Source: Prevotellaceae bacterium UBA1391 (GTDB lineage: Bacteria > Bacteroidota > Bacteroidia > Bacteroidales > Bacteroidaceae). From it: DNA of 64,000 bases. The position numbers and the translations under genes are program-made. The first letter of the stretch is position 1. Every line of letters begins with the position of its first letter. The notes under the pieces were generated by a model. It was not told the origin of the DNA and did not search any database. It was given only the letters and a program-made list of their open reading frames with translations. Below, piece after piece: positions 20,012 through 29,669 of the stretch. Where the stretch lies: assembly GCA_002305265.1 (NCBI GenBank), contig DBQP01000005.1:1-64000 (forward strand), given 5' to 3'.

Positions 20012-21181
20012 ATGTTATTAGAAAGTACAGGCATCATGGGCTTCATCTCTGAAAAGTTCTTGGACTTCCTGACCTTCACGGGCTTTGCCAACCTTGAGTG
20101 GACAAACCTTGTGATGATTTTTGTGGGAGCCTTTTTCATCTGGCTGGCCATCAAGAAGGACTTCGAACCACTGCTCCTGATCCCTATCGGCCTTGGCATC
20201 ATCCTCGGCAATATACCCTTCAAGTCTGTCGGTCTCGAAATCGGACTCTATGAAGACAACTCCGTCCTCAACTTCTTCTATCAAGGAGTCAAGCTTGGAT
20301 GGTATCCCCCCCTCATTTTCCTCGGCATCGGAGCCATGACGGACTTCTCCGCCCTCATCGCCAACCCGAAGCTGATGCTTGTCGGCGCCGCTGCCCAGTT
20401 TGGCATTTTCGGCGCCTACATGATTGCCCTTCTCATGGGATTTGAGCCCAACCAGGCAGCAGGTATCGCCATCATCGGCGGCGCAGACGGCCCGACAGCC
20501 ATCTTCCTCTCCTCCAAACTCTCCCCCAACCTCATGGGCGCCATCGCCGTATGTGCCTATAGCTACATGGCCCTCGTTCCGGTCATCCAGCCCTTCATCA
20601 TGCGTGCCCTCACCACCCGAAAGGAAAAGCGCATCCAGATGAAGGCCGCGCGCCCCGTCAGCCAGACAGAGCGCATCCTTTTCCCCATCGTCGGACTGCT
20701 CATCACTACCTTCCTGGTGCCCTCCGGCCTGCCGCTGCTCGGCATGCTCTTCTTCGGCAATCTGCTCAAGGAAAGCACCAAGACAGCCCGTCTGGCCAAG
20801 ACCGCAGGCGCTGCCCTCAACGACATTGTCGTCATGCTCCTCGGTCTCACCGTAGGTTGCTCCACGCAGGCCAGCGAGTTCCTCACCATCAACACCGTCA
20901 AGATTTTCGCCCTCGGCGCCTTCGCATTCATCATTGCCACAGCCAGCGGCGTCCTTTTCGTGAAGTTCTTCAACCTCTTCTTGCCTGAAGGAAAGAAGAT
21001 CAATCCGCTGATTGGTAATGCCGGTGTGAGCGCCGTTCCGATGGCCGCCCGCATCTCCCAGCAGGAAGGTCTCAAGGCCGACCGCCACAACTACCTGCTC
21101 ATGCACGCCATGGGCCCCAACGTGGCCGGTGTGATTGGCTCAGCCGTAGCAGCCGGTGTGCTTCTCGGCTTCCTCTCCTGA
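20012..21181 (+). CDS. mmdB: Methylmalonyl-CoA decarboxylase beta subunit, sodium-pumping membrane protein
   Basis: The 389-residue membrane protein decarboxylates carboxybiotin and exports sodium ions. It belongs to the OadB/MmdB/GcdB family and has about nine to eleven hydrophobic segments. GIGAMTDFSALIANP contains the conserved aspartate needed for sodium transport, and GGADGPTAIFLSSKL is the family signature (about residues 152-166). NAGVSAVPMAAR near residue 335 is another conserved block. It is last in the operon and is followed by a strong terminator. Confidence 0.96.
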   Translation: MLLESTGIMGFISEKFLDFLTFTGFANLEWTNLVMIFVGAFFIWLAIKKDFEPLLLIPIGLGIILGNIPFKSVGLEIGLYEDNSVLNFFYQGVKLGWYPPLIFLGIGAMTDFSALIANPKLMLVGAAAQFGIFGAYMIALLMGFEPNQAAGIAIIGGADGPTAIFLSSKLSPNLMGAIAVCAYSYMALVPVIQPFIMRALTTRKEKRIQMKAARPVSQTERILFPIVGLLITTFLVPSGLPLLGMLFFGNLLKESTKTARLAKTAGAALNDIVVMLLGLTVGCSTQASEFLTINTVKIFALGAFAFIIATASGVLFVKFFNLFLPEGKKINPLIGNAGVSAVPMAARISQQEGLKADRHNYLLMHAMGPNVAGVIGSAVAAGVLLGFLS

Positions 21182-21206
21182 TAGCAGAGGCTTCAAACAA
21201 TACCCA

Positions 21207-21259
21207 GAAGGGAGGCGACAGATACGCAGCATGTGCGGTCTGTCGCCTCCCTTCGTTTT
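21207..21259 (+). terminator. Terminator of the mmd operon
   Basis: GAAGGGAGGCGACAGA (21207-21222) pairs perfectly with 21239-21254 across a 16-nt loop, and GTTTTG follows. The 16-bp stem lies 25 bp after mmdB. Confidence 0.9.
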
Positions 21260-21483
21260 GTGTCATGTCGCAGCGCCATGCCGCCCACCATGTCCTTCTC
21301 CATCCGTTGCCCGGGCCCCAAAGACAGCAGGCGCGCACTGCGCTGTGAGCATCGGCCTGCTTCCGCAAATGCAGGCCCACACCGCTTGCCGGCACCACGC
21401 AAACGGCGGAATTGCAGAGCCAGTCCATGCCATGACGATATGCAATCGCCCACTCCCTATCAAGCCTGTTCCCGCGACAAAAC

Positions 21484-21680
21484 GAGCGCAGTCAGTTCAA
21501 ATTCCGAATCAAATCACTTTATCAAAAGAACGCAGTCGTTTTCAAAAAAGAACGCAGTCGTTTTTGATTTCGAACGCAGTCGTTTCCAAAAAAGAACGCA
21601 GTCGTTTTCAAGAATGAATGTATACGTTACAAAAAATCGACTGCGCTCGTCGAGAAACGAACGCAGTCGGTCTACTGTGC
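21484..21680. repeat. 22-bp tandem array 7 (GAACGCAGTCG family), nine units, one inverted
   Basis: Units begin at 21484, 21506, 21528, 21550, 21572, 21594, 21616, 21638 and 21659. Those at 21528-21615 and 21659 carry a perfect GAACGCAGTCG, while 21484, 21506 and 21616 are decayed but keep the register. The unit at 21638 is inverted (CGACTGCGCTCG) and 21 bp long. Confidence 0.95.
21631..21671 (-). terminator. Repeat-derived terminator of the PL11-GH2 operon
   Basis: CGACTGCGCTCGT (21638-21650) pairs with ACGAACGCAGTCG (21657-21669), 12 of 13 bp, around a 6-nt loop. On the minus strand the stem is followed by ATTTTTT (21637-21631). The hairpin is made of one inverted and one direct 22-bp repeat unit. 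Confidence 0.75.
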
Positions 21681-21775
21681 AGGCGACGGAGGCCGTAGCA
21701 ACAGACTTGAAGTCAACAAGAACAAGGCTTGATGCCCACAAGAGAATGACTTGAAACTCCCAAAAATGCAGGCAG

Positions 21776-24715
21776 TTAAGGCAGGATTTGGAGCAAGTCG
21801 CACTCGATGATGCGGAGCTCATGGCGCGCTTTGCCGCCGTCTTTGTCGTTGGCGAGGTCCAGTTCATTGGCCACGGGCTCGGCCAGCTCCACCACCTGTC
21901 CGAAAGCATCCTCGGAAGTCGAGGTGCCTTTCAGACGGATGGTGACGGCGCCGACAACCCGCTGGACTTGCAGCGGCAGCAACACATAGCCGAGGCTCTG
22001 GGGCGTATTTCCCGCCCAGAGAAGGGTGCCATCGTCGGCCACGACCTCGATGGGATAGCTGCGTGAGCGCCATCCGGCGAGCTTGAGCAGCACTTCGTCG
22101 ATACGTGTCGGCTCGCTGAGCTCATAGCGAATCCATGCCGTGGCGGAGCGTCCGTCGTTCCGCCATTCCGTCGTCTCGTTGTCGTCGTGGCTGAGCCGGG
22201 CCTCGGCGGAGTTGCAGCCCGCCGTCACGAGGCGCACGTCGAGGGTGCGCTTCGAGTCGATGTAGGACGGCGTGGAAGGCGTGCTGCCACGCAAGGGATG
22301 CGTCTCGGCCGGTTTCCAATGCGTAAGCCCTTCGTTCCAGACCGCACGTCCGGGGCTACCGCTCTCCCACTCCGTCACGACGGGCGCGAAGCCTTCGGCC
22401 TGTGCCGTCAGCCGGATGCGGCCGGGCGTAGTGGTGGAGCGGATGAGCGCGCGGTTGACGCCGCACTCGAGTGGTAGCTCCATGGAGCGCACGCAGTTGC
22501 GATCGCCTTTTCCGATGCCACCGATCCATTCAGCCGGACCTTCAAGCGTGAAACGCACGGTGCGGTGGTCGAGGGGATGGGTGCGCAGGAGCGAGTCGAC
22601 GGCAGCGAACTCCACCAACACGACATCGCTGCCGTCGGCCACGAAGCCGTTCGGACTGCATGTCACGCCAACCCGCAGCGACTGAGCTTCGCCCACCGTC
22701 TGCAGGCGATATTGGTGAAGTGCGTTCCCGGCTTTGTCGCAAGCCTGGGCTACGAGTTCGCCGGGCTCGAAGCGCACGCTGTCCAGTGTCCACAGATACT
22801 GGTATTCGCGGCGGGGAGAAGGCAGTTCACGCCCGTTGAGGAAGAGGCGCACGGTGTCGGTGTTGCAGACGATGCGGAGAGGCTTGACCGTGCCGTCCGG
22901 ATAGTTCCAGTGGCCCATCACATAAATGTCGGGCGATTCGGGCTCGACCCATCCGTTCCACATCACCTGATGGGTAAAATAACTGTCCTTGGGCAGTCGC
23001 ATGGCGTCTACCACACCGCTCGTTCGATAGTTGGACTCGCCGCGGCAGTGCGTGTTGGTGTCCGAGAACACGATTTTCACACCTCCGCTGCTCACCCGCT
23101 TACCCGTTCCGGGGCGCACCTGCCAATAATCGTACCACCGGCGCACGTGTTCCACAGCAAGCTCGTCCTGATTGTGGTTGTAGGCCGACGCATCCGCATT
23201 GCGGTAGAGCGGGCCGTCGCCTTCCTTGTGGTAGGGCCAACTCCACGCGTCGGGATAGCGGCGGAGACCCTCATCGCGGCAGTATTCCATGGCCCAGACG
23301 GGCTTGGTGGCCGACGTATTGATGTAGAGCATCTCGCCGCCATACTCTGCCGCGCTCTCGGGCGAGAGCATCTCGCGCGAGCCGATGGCACGCCCGCCGT
23401 GCGGGTCGAAGCGATGGCGCAAGGCCAGCATTTCCTGCATGTGCGCCTCGCTGATGCCTTTGTTGCCCGACTCATAGAAGAGAACGGATGGATTGTTGCG
23501 ATTGTAGACGATGGCGTCGGCCATGAGCTCCACGCGGTGCTCCCACTGACGGCCCTCCACGTCTTTTTCGGCATCGCCCGCAGGAAGCGCCTGAAGCAGG
23601 CCGACACGGTCGCAAGAGCGCACATCCTGCTTGCTTGGCATGACGTGCATCCACCGCACGAGGTTGGCTCCGCTGCTCACCATGAGTGAGTTGCTGTAGT
23701 CGCTGAGCCATGCGGGGAGGTCGACGCCGAGGCCGGGCCACTCGTTGCTCGTGCGCTGCGCATAGCCATGAACCATCAGCGTGCGGCCGTTAAGGCGGAT
23801 TTGTCCCTCGCCAAACTCCGTCTGCCGAAATCCTGTGCGCGTGCATACTTCGTCAAGCGTGCGCCCGCGCACGTCCTTCACCCGCGTCACGACATCGTAG
23901 AGCGAGCCGTGGCCCCAGCTCCACCAGTCGATGTCCGACATGTCGGAAGCTGCCCGCAGGTCGACCATAGCACCGGCCGGAAGTTCGGCTGACGCACCTC
24001 GCGCAAGCAGTTTGCGTGCGCCTGACAGCGTGCGGACTTCCATTTCCAGATAGACACTGACGGGCTTGTCGGACAGGTTGCGCACCTCGCTCTCGGCCAC
24101 AATGCGTGCTGTCTGTGTCGCTACATCCATTTGCTCGGCGTAGACGTACACCCCCTTGGTCTTGAAACTGCTCCAGAGCGGGAGCGTCTGATGGACATCG
24201 CCCAGCACGTGCAGCCACACATGCTTCGTGAGGCCGCCATAGTTGGCGTTGAAATTGTTGTTGTTCCACTGGAAAGTTGCGCCAGTGGCGCGCTCGCGAT
24301 AGTGCCAGTCGTTGTCAGTGAGCACCTCCAGACGATTCATCCCGCGCTGACGGAGGTATGGCGTGAGGTCAAAGCCGAACGGAGACACGCCATTCTCACT
24401 GATGCCCAGCCGTTGCCCATTGAGCCAGACTTCGGCCATCTGGCGCGCGCCCTCAAACTCAATGTACACGCGTTTGCTGCGCGCAGACTTGGGCAGACGG
24501 AATTCCTTGACATAGCGGACCGTATCGGTGGGCAAATCGGCGATGGCAACCGCAAAGGCAGAGGCCTCGTTCCAGGCATGAGGCAGCGTAACCGTCCGCT
24601 GCTCTCCCGCATACGTGTATTGCCAATCCGCGTCAAAGGAAATGGAATGTTGCGCATGAACTTGCATCGAAGCTGCAGCAAAGGCTGCCAGCAAGAGAAA
24701 TTTTGAATTCATCAT
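21776..24715 (-). CDS. GH2-family glycoside hydrolase (beta-galactosidase-like)
   Basis: The 979-residue secreted or periplasmic protein has a signal peptide ending near AQ (residue 22), then the GH2 order: sugar-binding jelly roll (about 30-190), Ig-like domain (about 195-300), TIM barrel (about 300-580) and C-terminal beta domains, the last (about 850-950) resembling an F5/8 discoidin domain. The segment that normally reads GNE at the acid/base position reads YESGNKG (414-420), so the usual glutamate is replaced. KPVWAMEYCRDEG (E477) is a possible nucleophile. Six base pairs separate it from the PL11 gene, so it probably acts on rhamnogalacturonan-I side chains or fragments; the substrate is inferred. 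Confidence 0.85.
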   Translation of the reverse strand: MMNSKFLLLAAFAAASMQVHAQHSISFDADWQYTYAGEQRTVTLPHAWNEASAFAVAIADLPTDTVRYVKEFRLPKSARSKRVYIEFEGARQMAEVWLNGQRLGISENGVSPFGFDLTPYLRQRGMNRLEVLTDNDWHYRERATGATFQWNNNNFNANYGGLTKHVWLHVLGDVHQTLPLWSSFKTKGVYVYAEQMDVATQTARIVAESEVRNLSDKPVSVYLEMEVRTLSGARKLLARGASAELPAGAMVDLRAASDMSDIDWWSWGHGSLYDVVTRVKDVRGRTLDEVCTRTGFRQTEFGEGQIRLNGRTLMVHGYAQRTSNEWPGLGVDLPAWLSDYSNSLMVSSGANLVRWMHVMPSKQDVRSCDRVGLLQALPAGDAEKDVEGRQWEHRVELMADAIVYNRNNPSVLFYESGNKGISEAHMQEMLALRHRFDPHGGRAIGSREMLSPESAAEYGGEMLYINTSATKPVWAMEYCRDEGLRRYPDAWSWPYHKEGDGPLYRNADASAYNHNQDELAVEHVRRWYDYWQVRPGTGKRVSSGGVKIVFSDTNTHCRGESNYRTSGVVDAMRLPKDSYFTHQVMWNGWVEPESPDIYVMGHWNYPDGTVKPLRIVCNTDTVRLFLNGRELPSPRREYQYLWTLDSVRFEPGELVAQACDKAGNALHQYRLQTVGEAQSLRVGVTCSPNGFVADGSDVVLVEFAAVDSLLRTHPLDHRTVRFTLEGPAEWIGGIGKGDRNCVRSMELPLECGVNRALIRSTTTPGRIRLTAQAEGFAPVVTEWESGSPGRAVWNEGLTHWKPAETHPLRGSTPSTPSYIDSKRTLDVRLVTAGCNSAEARLSHDDNETTEWRNDGRSATAWIRYELSEPTRIDEVLLKLAGWRSRSYPIEVVADDGTLLWAGNTPQSLGYVLLPLQVQRVVGAVTIRLKGTSTSEDAFGQVVELAEPVANELDLANDKDGGKARHELRIIECDLLQILP

Positions 24716-24721
24716 GGTGCC

Positions 24722-27700
24722 TTAACGAACAATTTTCCTACCATTAACCATATAGACGCCACGCGCCTCCATGTTCTTCACACGCCGGCCCGCTGCATCA
24801 TAGATGAGCAGGTCCGACTTCTCAGCTTCCACGCCATGAATGCCGACGGGGTCGGCCACAACAGAGATGACGCCTTCGGAAGCCAGGCGTGAGATGTCCC
24901 ACACATATCCGGCCTTCGGCACAGCAGGTTCGAATGTGGGCGTACCGGACAGCGTGACAGCACCCGTTCCAGTGAAGATCTGGTAATCGCGGCCTTCCTC
25001 CCAGTCGCCCGACAGGCGCTCCATCACAAAGACAGGGCTCGTCAGCGACACATTTCCGCTGATGCTGAACTTGTCGATGCTCGATGCCGCGCGGCCACGG
25101 ATGCGCAGACGACCGCCCGCCACGACCGTGAGATTGCCTTCCAGCGTCAAAGTGCCAGGCAAGATGCCGGCCGCACGGCCCGCACCCAGCGTGGCGCCGG
25201 CGTTGACCCGAACAGCTGCGGCTTTGCCTGTGCCGACAGCCATCGCGCCTGCATAGACTGTGACAAGCCCTGTGGTGGTGGCTGCATCGCTGCAGTTGAG
25301 CGCAAGAATACCCTCCCGCACATGAACGGGCGCAGCAGACGAACCCGACAGCGTAAGCTGCCCAGTACCGTATTTGTTCAGCGTGGCTGCGGCATTGAAC
25401 GTGCCGGCAAACTCTGTGTCAGTGCCGAGCGAACCCACGTTCCACACTCCGATGCCGAACGAGGCGTCGGCCGCTGTCGACGACAATGCGCCCAGCGTGT
25501 GCGTATAGCTCTGCTCCGTGCCCGACTGGCTTTTGACACCAACCGTATAGACGCCAGCCGCTGGGGTATAGGTTCCCCGAGGCATGTTGAGCGACTGGCT
25601 GAGGCGCATCTGTCCGGAGGTGGGATTGAGCACACCGGCAAAGTCCGCGGCCGTCATGGCGAAGTCGCCACGCACATAAGGAAAGGCCAATTTCAAGTTT
25701 CCTTCGCCCGCCAACGAACCTGCCAGCACGCAGCGCTGGCCCGGAACAATCGTCAAAGTCTTTCCGGAAAGGATGCTGACGGCATGTCGGAGTCTCGGCA
25801 CGGCAGAGGTGCTGTTGTTGTTGAAAATGGAAATGGTGGCGTTGCCAGTTACTCGGAGAGGCGATCCGCTCGCACCGAAGCTGGTGTTCCATGCTCCCTG
25901 GCCCAGTGTGCCGGACTGGAGGATTGTTCCTCCCATCCAGGTGTTGGCAGCGCCATAGGCCAGTGTCAGTTGGCCTCCACCGGTCTTGGTCAGGCTTCCG
26001 CTGCCCGTGACGATGCCCTGCAAGGTGAGAGAGCCGCTGTTGACACGGATGACAGCCGAGTCGGTCAGTGTCACGCCGCGGTCGGTGGCGGAACTGATAT
26101 TGGCCACGTCGAGTGTGGCGCGCCCTATCTTCAGATTGGTGGCGGCGCTGCCCGCAGCTCCGATGCTGCTGGGCTGTCCGCCCTTGGCGAGCTCCGTGAC
26201 CACCAGCGTTCCGCCTTCTATCAGTGTCGGCCCCGTATAGTCTGAGTTTTTGGCCGACAGCGTCAAAGTGCCTGCGCCGCGTTTCGTAAGCCCTCCCTCT
26301 CCACTGAGACCACCATCGCCTTGGAAGGTGAAATTTGTAGTGGCGTTGTCGACAACCACTCCTGCCGTAGGCATCAGCTCAGGAATCTGAACCAGCGACT
26401 GGGCGGCTCCATCCACAAAGACCACGGCATCACCAGCCACAAACTCCGTGGCCTGCGCATCGGCCAACTGGAAGTTGGACGACTGATAGTTCCAGACAGC
26501 GCTCTCCATGCCGGTCCACCGCACATTTTCTTTTGCAGATCGCTGCTCGTGAATGATGAGTGTCAGCACTTTGTCAACGTCCTTCACCTCATACGACAGA
26601 CCACTGAGGCCCATCACACCGATGCGGGCCAGCGAGCCGACGAAATTTCTGGTGTAGCTGATGAGCGGATAAGCGCCAGGCTGCAAGGACCCATGCTTCG
26701 GCATGACATGTAACACGAGGCTATCTGAAATCTGCAGATCGCCCTCCACGCGCAACATGTCGGCCTGTGGAACAGATGTCTCGTCGATGTCTGCCTGAAG
26801 ATAGAGCAGCTTGTCCACCTTCAGTCCCGCCTGAAGCGTCATGGTGCCGATTTCGTTTTTCGTTCCTCCTGGCATGAGTCGGCCACCTTCGCTGTGCAGC
26901 GCGCCCTCCAGCGAGAGAGGCGACTGCAGGACTGCATTGCCAGCGAGCGTGCCGCGGGCACGCAGCGAAACTGGTCCCTGAATGCTGCCGTTGACGCATA
27001 GCGTGCCCTCGCTAATATAAGTGGTACCGCCGGTGGCAATCGAAGCATTGAGCGTGACGCACCCTTGCTGCGACTTCCAGATGTCGGCGTTGCCGCCAAT
27101 CGCCCCTGTTCCCTCCACGACGAAATCGTGTCCGGACGGCGGCATGAAAAAGACAGTATCGGGTTGGACGACAGCTGAGAGTGCAATGGGGGCACTGTTG
27201 TCGCCCGTGAGGTCAAACAGGATGGTGCGCCCGTCGGACAGCGATGGCGTCCACGCGCCGGACTGAAAGACAACGGAAGCCCGCATGAGCGGCGGCAGCG
27301 GTGGGGCCGGCATGTCGTAGCCGAGATAAAAACTGGTGTTGGGACTCTGATAATAGCCGCGCGTAGTGATATCGCCCGCGTAGTGCGGATCTTCCAGCAG
27401 CGTGTACATGCTGATGGAGGTAGGCGTCGACGTCGAGTAGACGACGAAACCCTGACTGTAGTCGTCGTTCTGCTTGGCCAGGATGACTTCCTCGCGCCAG
27501 TCTCCCAGCACGTCGCCAAAGAAGAGCGGGCGATTCGCAGAAGAAGTGAAGACTTGCCAGCCGCTTTCACGGGACATCTGTATCAGGCGCGTACCGTCGT
27601 ACTTCGTAATCATGACGTTGGTGCCCCAGCCGCTGCCACCGGGCGACGAAAGCACCTCGCGGGCCAGGTCCGCGTCCCACCAGATGCCCTCGTAGGGGAA

Positions 27701-29182
27701 CGGCGTGCCGCCCTCCGAGATGACATTGCCCTTGCAGTCGTAGAGGTTCGCCATCGTAGAATAAATCTCATAGCCCTTTCTGCTGGCATCCACGTCCATG
27801 CACTCGCCGCGCCCGACGTCGCCCGTAGCCGACAAATACCACTCCTTGATGTGCTCACCCGTCTTGGCATCGTAGAGCAGCTGTCCCAGCAAGGCATATT
27901 GCTGGATGGCGTACACCTCCATGCCGGGACGGTCAGGATCGATGTCCGAGATGCGGAAGCGGTCGCCATGGGCCACGCGTGCATCCATCCAGCGGTTCTG
28001 CAGAGGATTCACCCAATAGCCACCCTGCACCATCTCGTCGCAGCCATCGCCATCCATGTCCGCAATACGAATCTGGTGGAAACTCGATCCCTTTCCAACA
28101 GTCGTGCGGGCATGGTGCCAGCGGGCAGCGCTGCCACTGCTGAAATCATACGAGAAGACGAAGACGTAGGTGTGATGATTGCCATTGTTCGTGCGCGTCT
28201 GACATTCCTGCACCACGCTCGGATGCACGCCGTCGAGATAGGCCAGACCGAAGTGGCCCTCCATCGTGGCATAGCCGAAGTCCATATAGTCGGCGCGGTT
28301 AGTGCGCTTCCAGGCATCCGCCCCGTCCGTGGCCTCGGCATAGTTCAGCTCCGCCCACGCTTTCTCCGCACCCGTCCGGCCGTCGATCACGGAACAATAA
28401 TAAGGTGCATTGCGCACGCCCTGCGATGCATAGACGACGATGCCGTCTCCGTCCACATCGGCCACACTGCTGCCGCACGCATACTTGCCCCAGGTGCCGG
28501 CAGCGGCATCCCAGAAGCGCGTGCCGTCGCTGCTGCGGATTACTACCTCCGCGCAGCCGTCGAGGTCGACGTCTCCCACCGTCACCATGTCGTTCTGACC
28601 GCCACAGATATTCACATTCGGCCCCATGTCGACGGTCCAAAGACAGCGTCCCGTGCGGTCATAAGCCTGCAATTTGTGGCTTCGCACCGTGAAGTCCTCG
28701 GTCGAGAGACGGTCGACCACGAACTCCATCTCGCCGTCGCCGTCGAGATCCGCCGGCCAGAGAAACTTGGCACGGTAGTCGTTGGGCTGCAGCACTGCCG
28801 TCTCGAAATTGATGTCGAGCACCACATTGTTCCAAGCATTCGAACGGACGGAGAACGGCGTGCTCACTTCCGACTCGCCCCGCGCCGACACCAGCGTGAC
28901 GGCCACTTCCGAGCCCGCAGGCACTTGCGACGAGCTGACGCTGTAGCAGGTTCGCGCCACAGGCGCACTGTTCAGCCGCGTCCATGCGCCCCCACTTGGG
29001 CGAACGTATACATGATAAGTAGCATTCTCGGGCTCTTGCGCCAAGCGCCGCCACGAGACCAAAGAGGTAGAGCCTGCCGTTGACACCACCACGCCGCGCC
29101 CGAGACGCTGCGTCATACGCTGCGCCTGAATGCCGCACAGGAACATGACGGACAGCAGCAGGAAAGAAAAAAGTCGTTTCAT
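24722..29182 (-). CDS. PL11 rhamnogalacturonan lyase with autotransporter-type beta repeats and C-terminal sorting tail
   Basis: The 1486-residue secreted protein has a signal peptide (1-20) and a PL11 lyase module (about 21-650) that cleaves the rhamnogalacturonan-I backbone. The module shows calcium-binding FG-GAP-like repeats such as ADLDGDGEMEF, GDVDLDGCAEV and ADMDGDGCDEM. Then follow about 780 residues of beta-helix-like sequence with autotransporter-associated repeats: LTKRGAGTLTLS (about 965), LTKTGGGQLTLA (about 1064) and LNKYGTGQLTLS (about 1271). The last 30 residues (YDAAGRRVKNMEARGVYM then VNGRKIVR) look like a type IX secretion sorting tail. No SusC/SusD pair is adjacent. Confidence 0.88.
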   Translation of the reverse strand: MKRLFSFLLLSVMFLCGIQAQRMTQRLGRGVVVSTAGSTSLVSWRRLAQEPENATYHVYVRPSGGAWTRLNSAPVARTCYSVSSSQVPAGSEVAVTLVSARGESEVSTPFSVRSNAWNNVVLDINFETAVLQPNDYRAKFLWPADLDGDGEMEFVVDRLSTEDFTVRSHKLQAYDRTGRCLWTVDMGPNVNICGGQNDMVTVGDVDLDGCAEVVIRSSDGTRFWDAAAGTWGKYACGSSVADVDGDGIVVYASQGVRNAPYYCSVIDGRTGAEKAWAELNYAEATDGADAWKRTNRADYMDFGYATMEGHFGLAYLDGVHPSVVQECQTRTNNGNHHTYVFVFSYDFSSGSAARWHHARTTVGKGSSFHQIRIADMDGDGCDEMVQGGYWVNPLQNRWMDARVAHGDRFRISDIDPDRPGMEVYAIQQYALLGQLLYDAKTGEHIKEWYLSATGDVGRGECMDVDASRKGYEIYSTMANLYDCKGNVISEGGTPFPYEGIWWDADLAREVLSSPGGSGWGTNVMITKYDGTRLIQMSRESGWQVFTSSANRPLFFGDVLGDWREEVILAKQNDDYSQGFVVYSTSTPTSISMYTLLEDPHYAGDITTRGYYQSPNTSFYLGYDMPAPPLPPLMRASVVFQSGAWTPSLSDGRTILFDLTGDNSAPIALSAVVQPDTVFFMPPSGHDFVVEGTGAIGGNADIWKSQQGCVTLNASIATGGTTYISEGTLCVNGSIQGPVSLRARGTLAGNAVLQSPLSLEGALHSEGGRLMPGGTKNEIGTMTLQAGLKVDKLLYLQADIDETSVPQADMLRVEGDLQISDSLVLHVMPKHGSLQPGAYPLISYTRNFVGSLARIGVMGLSGLSYEVKDVDKVLTLIIHEQRSAKENVRWTGMESAVWNYQSSNFQLADAQATEFVAGDAVVFVDGAAQSLVQIPELMPTAGVVVDNATTNFTFQGDGGLSGEGGLTKRGAGTLTLSAKNSDYTGPTLIEGGTLVVTELAKGGQPSSIGAAGSAATNLKIGRATLDVANISSATDRGVTLTDSAVIRVNSGSLTLQGIVTGSGSLTKTGGGQLTLAYGAANTWMGGTILQSGTLGQGAWNTSFGASGSPLRVTGNATISIFNNNSTSAVPRLRHAVSILSGKTLTIVPGQRCVLAGSLAGEGNLKLAFPYVRGDFAMTAADFAGVLNPTSGQMRLSQSLNMPRGTYTPAAGVYTVGVKSQSGTEQSYTHTLGALSSTAADASFGIGVWNVGSLGTDTEFAGTFNAAATLNKYGTGQLTLSGSSAAPVHVREGILALNCSDAATTTGLVTVYAGAMAVGTGKAAAVRVNAGATLGAGRAAGILPGTLTLEGNLTVVAGGRLRIRGRAASSIDKFSISGNVSLTSPVFVMERLSGDWEEGRDYQIFTGTGAVTLSGTPTFEPAVPKAGYVWDISRLASEGVISVVADPVGIHGVEAEKSDLLIYDAAGRRVKNMEARGVYMVNGRKIVR

Positions 29183-29237
29183 GTAGATTTAAGAAGAGTA
29201 AGGTAGTACGAAAGAATTCTGTTTATAGCATGGCCAG

Positions 29238-29268
29238 CAAATTTACACAAAATCAGGCAGACAGCCAA
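29238..29268 (-). promoter_or_regulatory. Promoter of the PL11-GH2 operon
   Basis: On the minus strand TTG (29268-29266) is followed after 20 bp by TAAATTTG (29245-29238). Transcription would start near 29232, 50 nt before the PL11 start codon. Confidence 0.7.
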
Positions 29269-29311
29269 GCGCTTACCCCTTAGAAAAACAGATTCAACTA
29301 AAATATAAAAC

Positions 29312-29377
29312 CGGAACTCTGAAAAAGCAAAATCGGAACTCCGGAAAAACATTTTCGGAACTCCGAAAAATGGAGCC
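29312..29377. repeat. 22-bp tandem array 8 (CGGAACTCCG family), three units
   Basis: Units start at 29312, 29334 and 29356, each opening CGGAACTC followed by TG or CGG/CGA and an A/T-rich half. The same core occurs in the array at 61317-61382. The array lies just upstream of the PL11 promoter. Confidence 0.9.
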
Positions 29378-29669
29378 CTTTGAAGAGGGAACAAAACCTG
29401 CAGCCGCCATGCCCCCTCTGACGACAGGAAGGAGCAAGCGTAATGATGCCTTCAGCCCGTGCAGAAAAGGCATAGAAAACACTGAAACAGAGCCTCTTTC
29501 AAATCATCAGCATGGCGATGCCACTCGCGGCGGCAGCAACGGAATGCGTCCGCAGTGAGCCGTTGCCGGCTCGTCCCTGCAAGCGCGCCACAAAACAGCC
29601 GGCGAACGGCAGCACACAACATGCAGCCATCCGCCGGTCTTACTGAATAAAAGAAGTCAGCCGCAGCCA

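Larger units (their letters stand above)
21260..21775. other. Convergent intergenic region between mmdB and the GH2 gene
   Basis: After the mmd terminator come about 220 bp without recognisable features, then the largest 22-bp array (21484-21680), part of which forms the GH2 terminator. Open frames here read through the repeats and are not supported as genes. Confidence 0.65.
29183..29669. other. Intergenic region between the PL11 and amylase genes
   Basis: This 487-bp gap holds the PL11 promoter, 22-bp array 8 (29312-29377) and a hairpin (GCCGTTGCCGGC at 29559-29570 with 29598-29610, one bulged base) that may lie in the 3-prime end of the amylase transcript. No gene is seen. Confidence 0.6.

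Noticed and set aside
21776..29182. A complete polysaccharide utilisation locus around the PL11-GH2 pair
   Set aside because: No SusC/SusD pair is present next to it. The TonB receptor at 59 kb lacks the SusC N-terminal domain and is far away.
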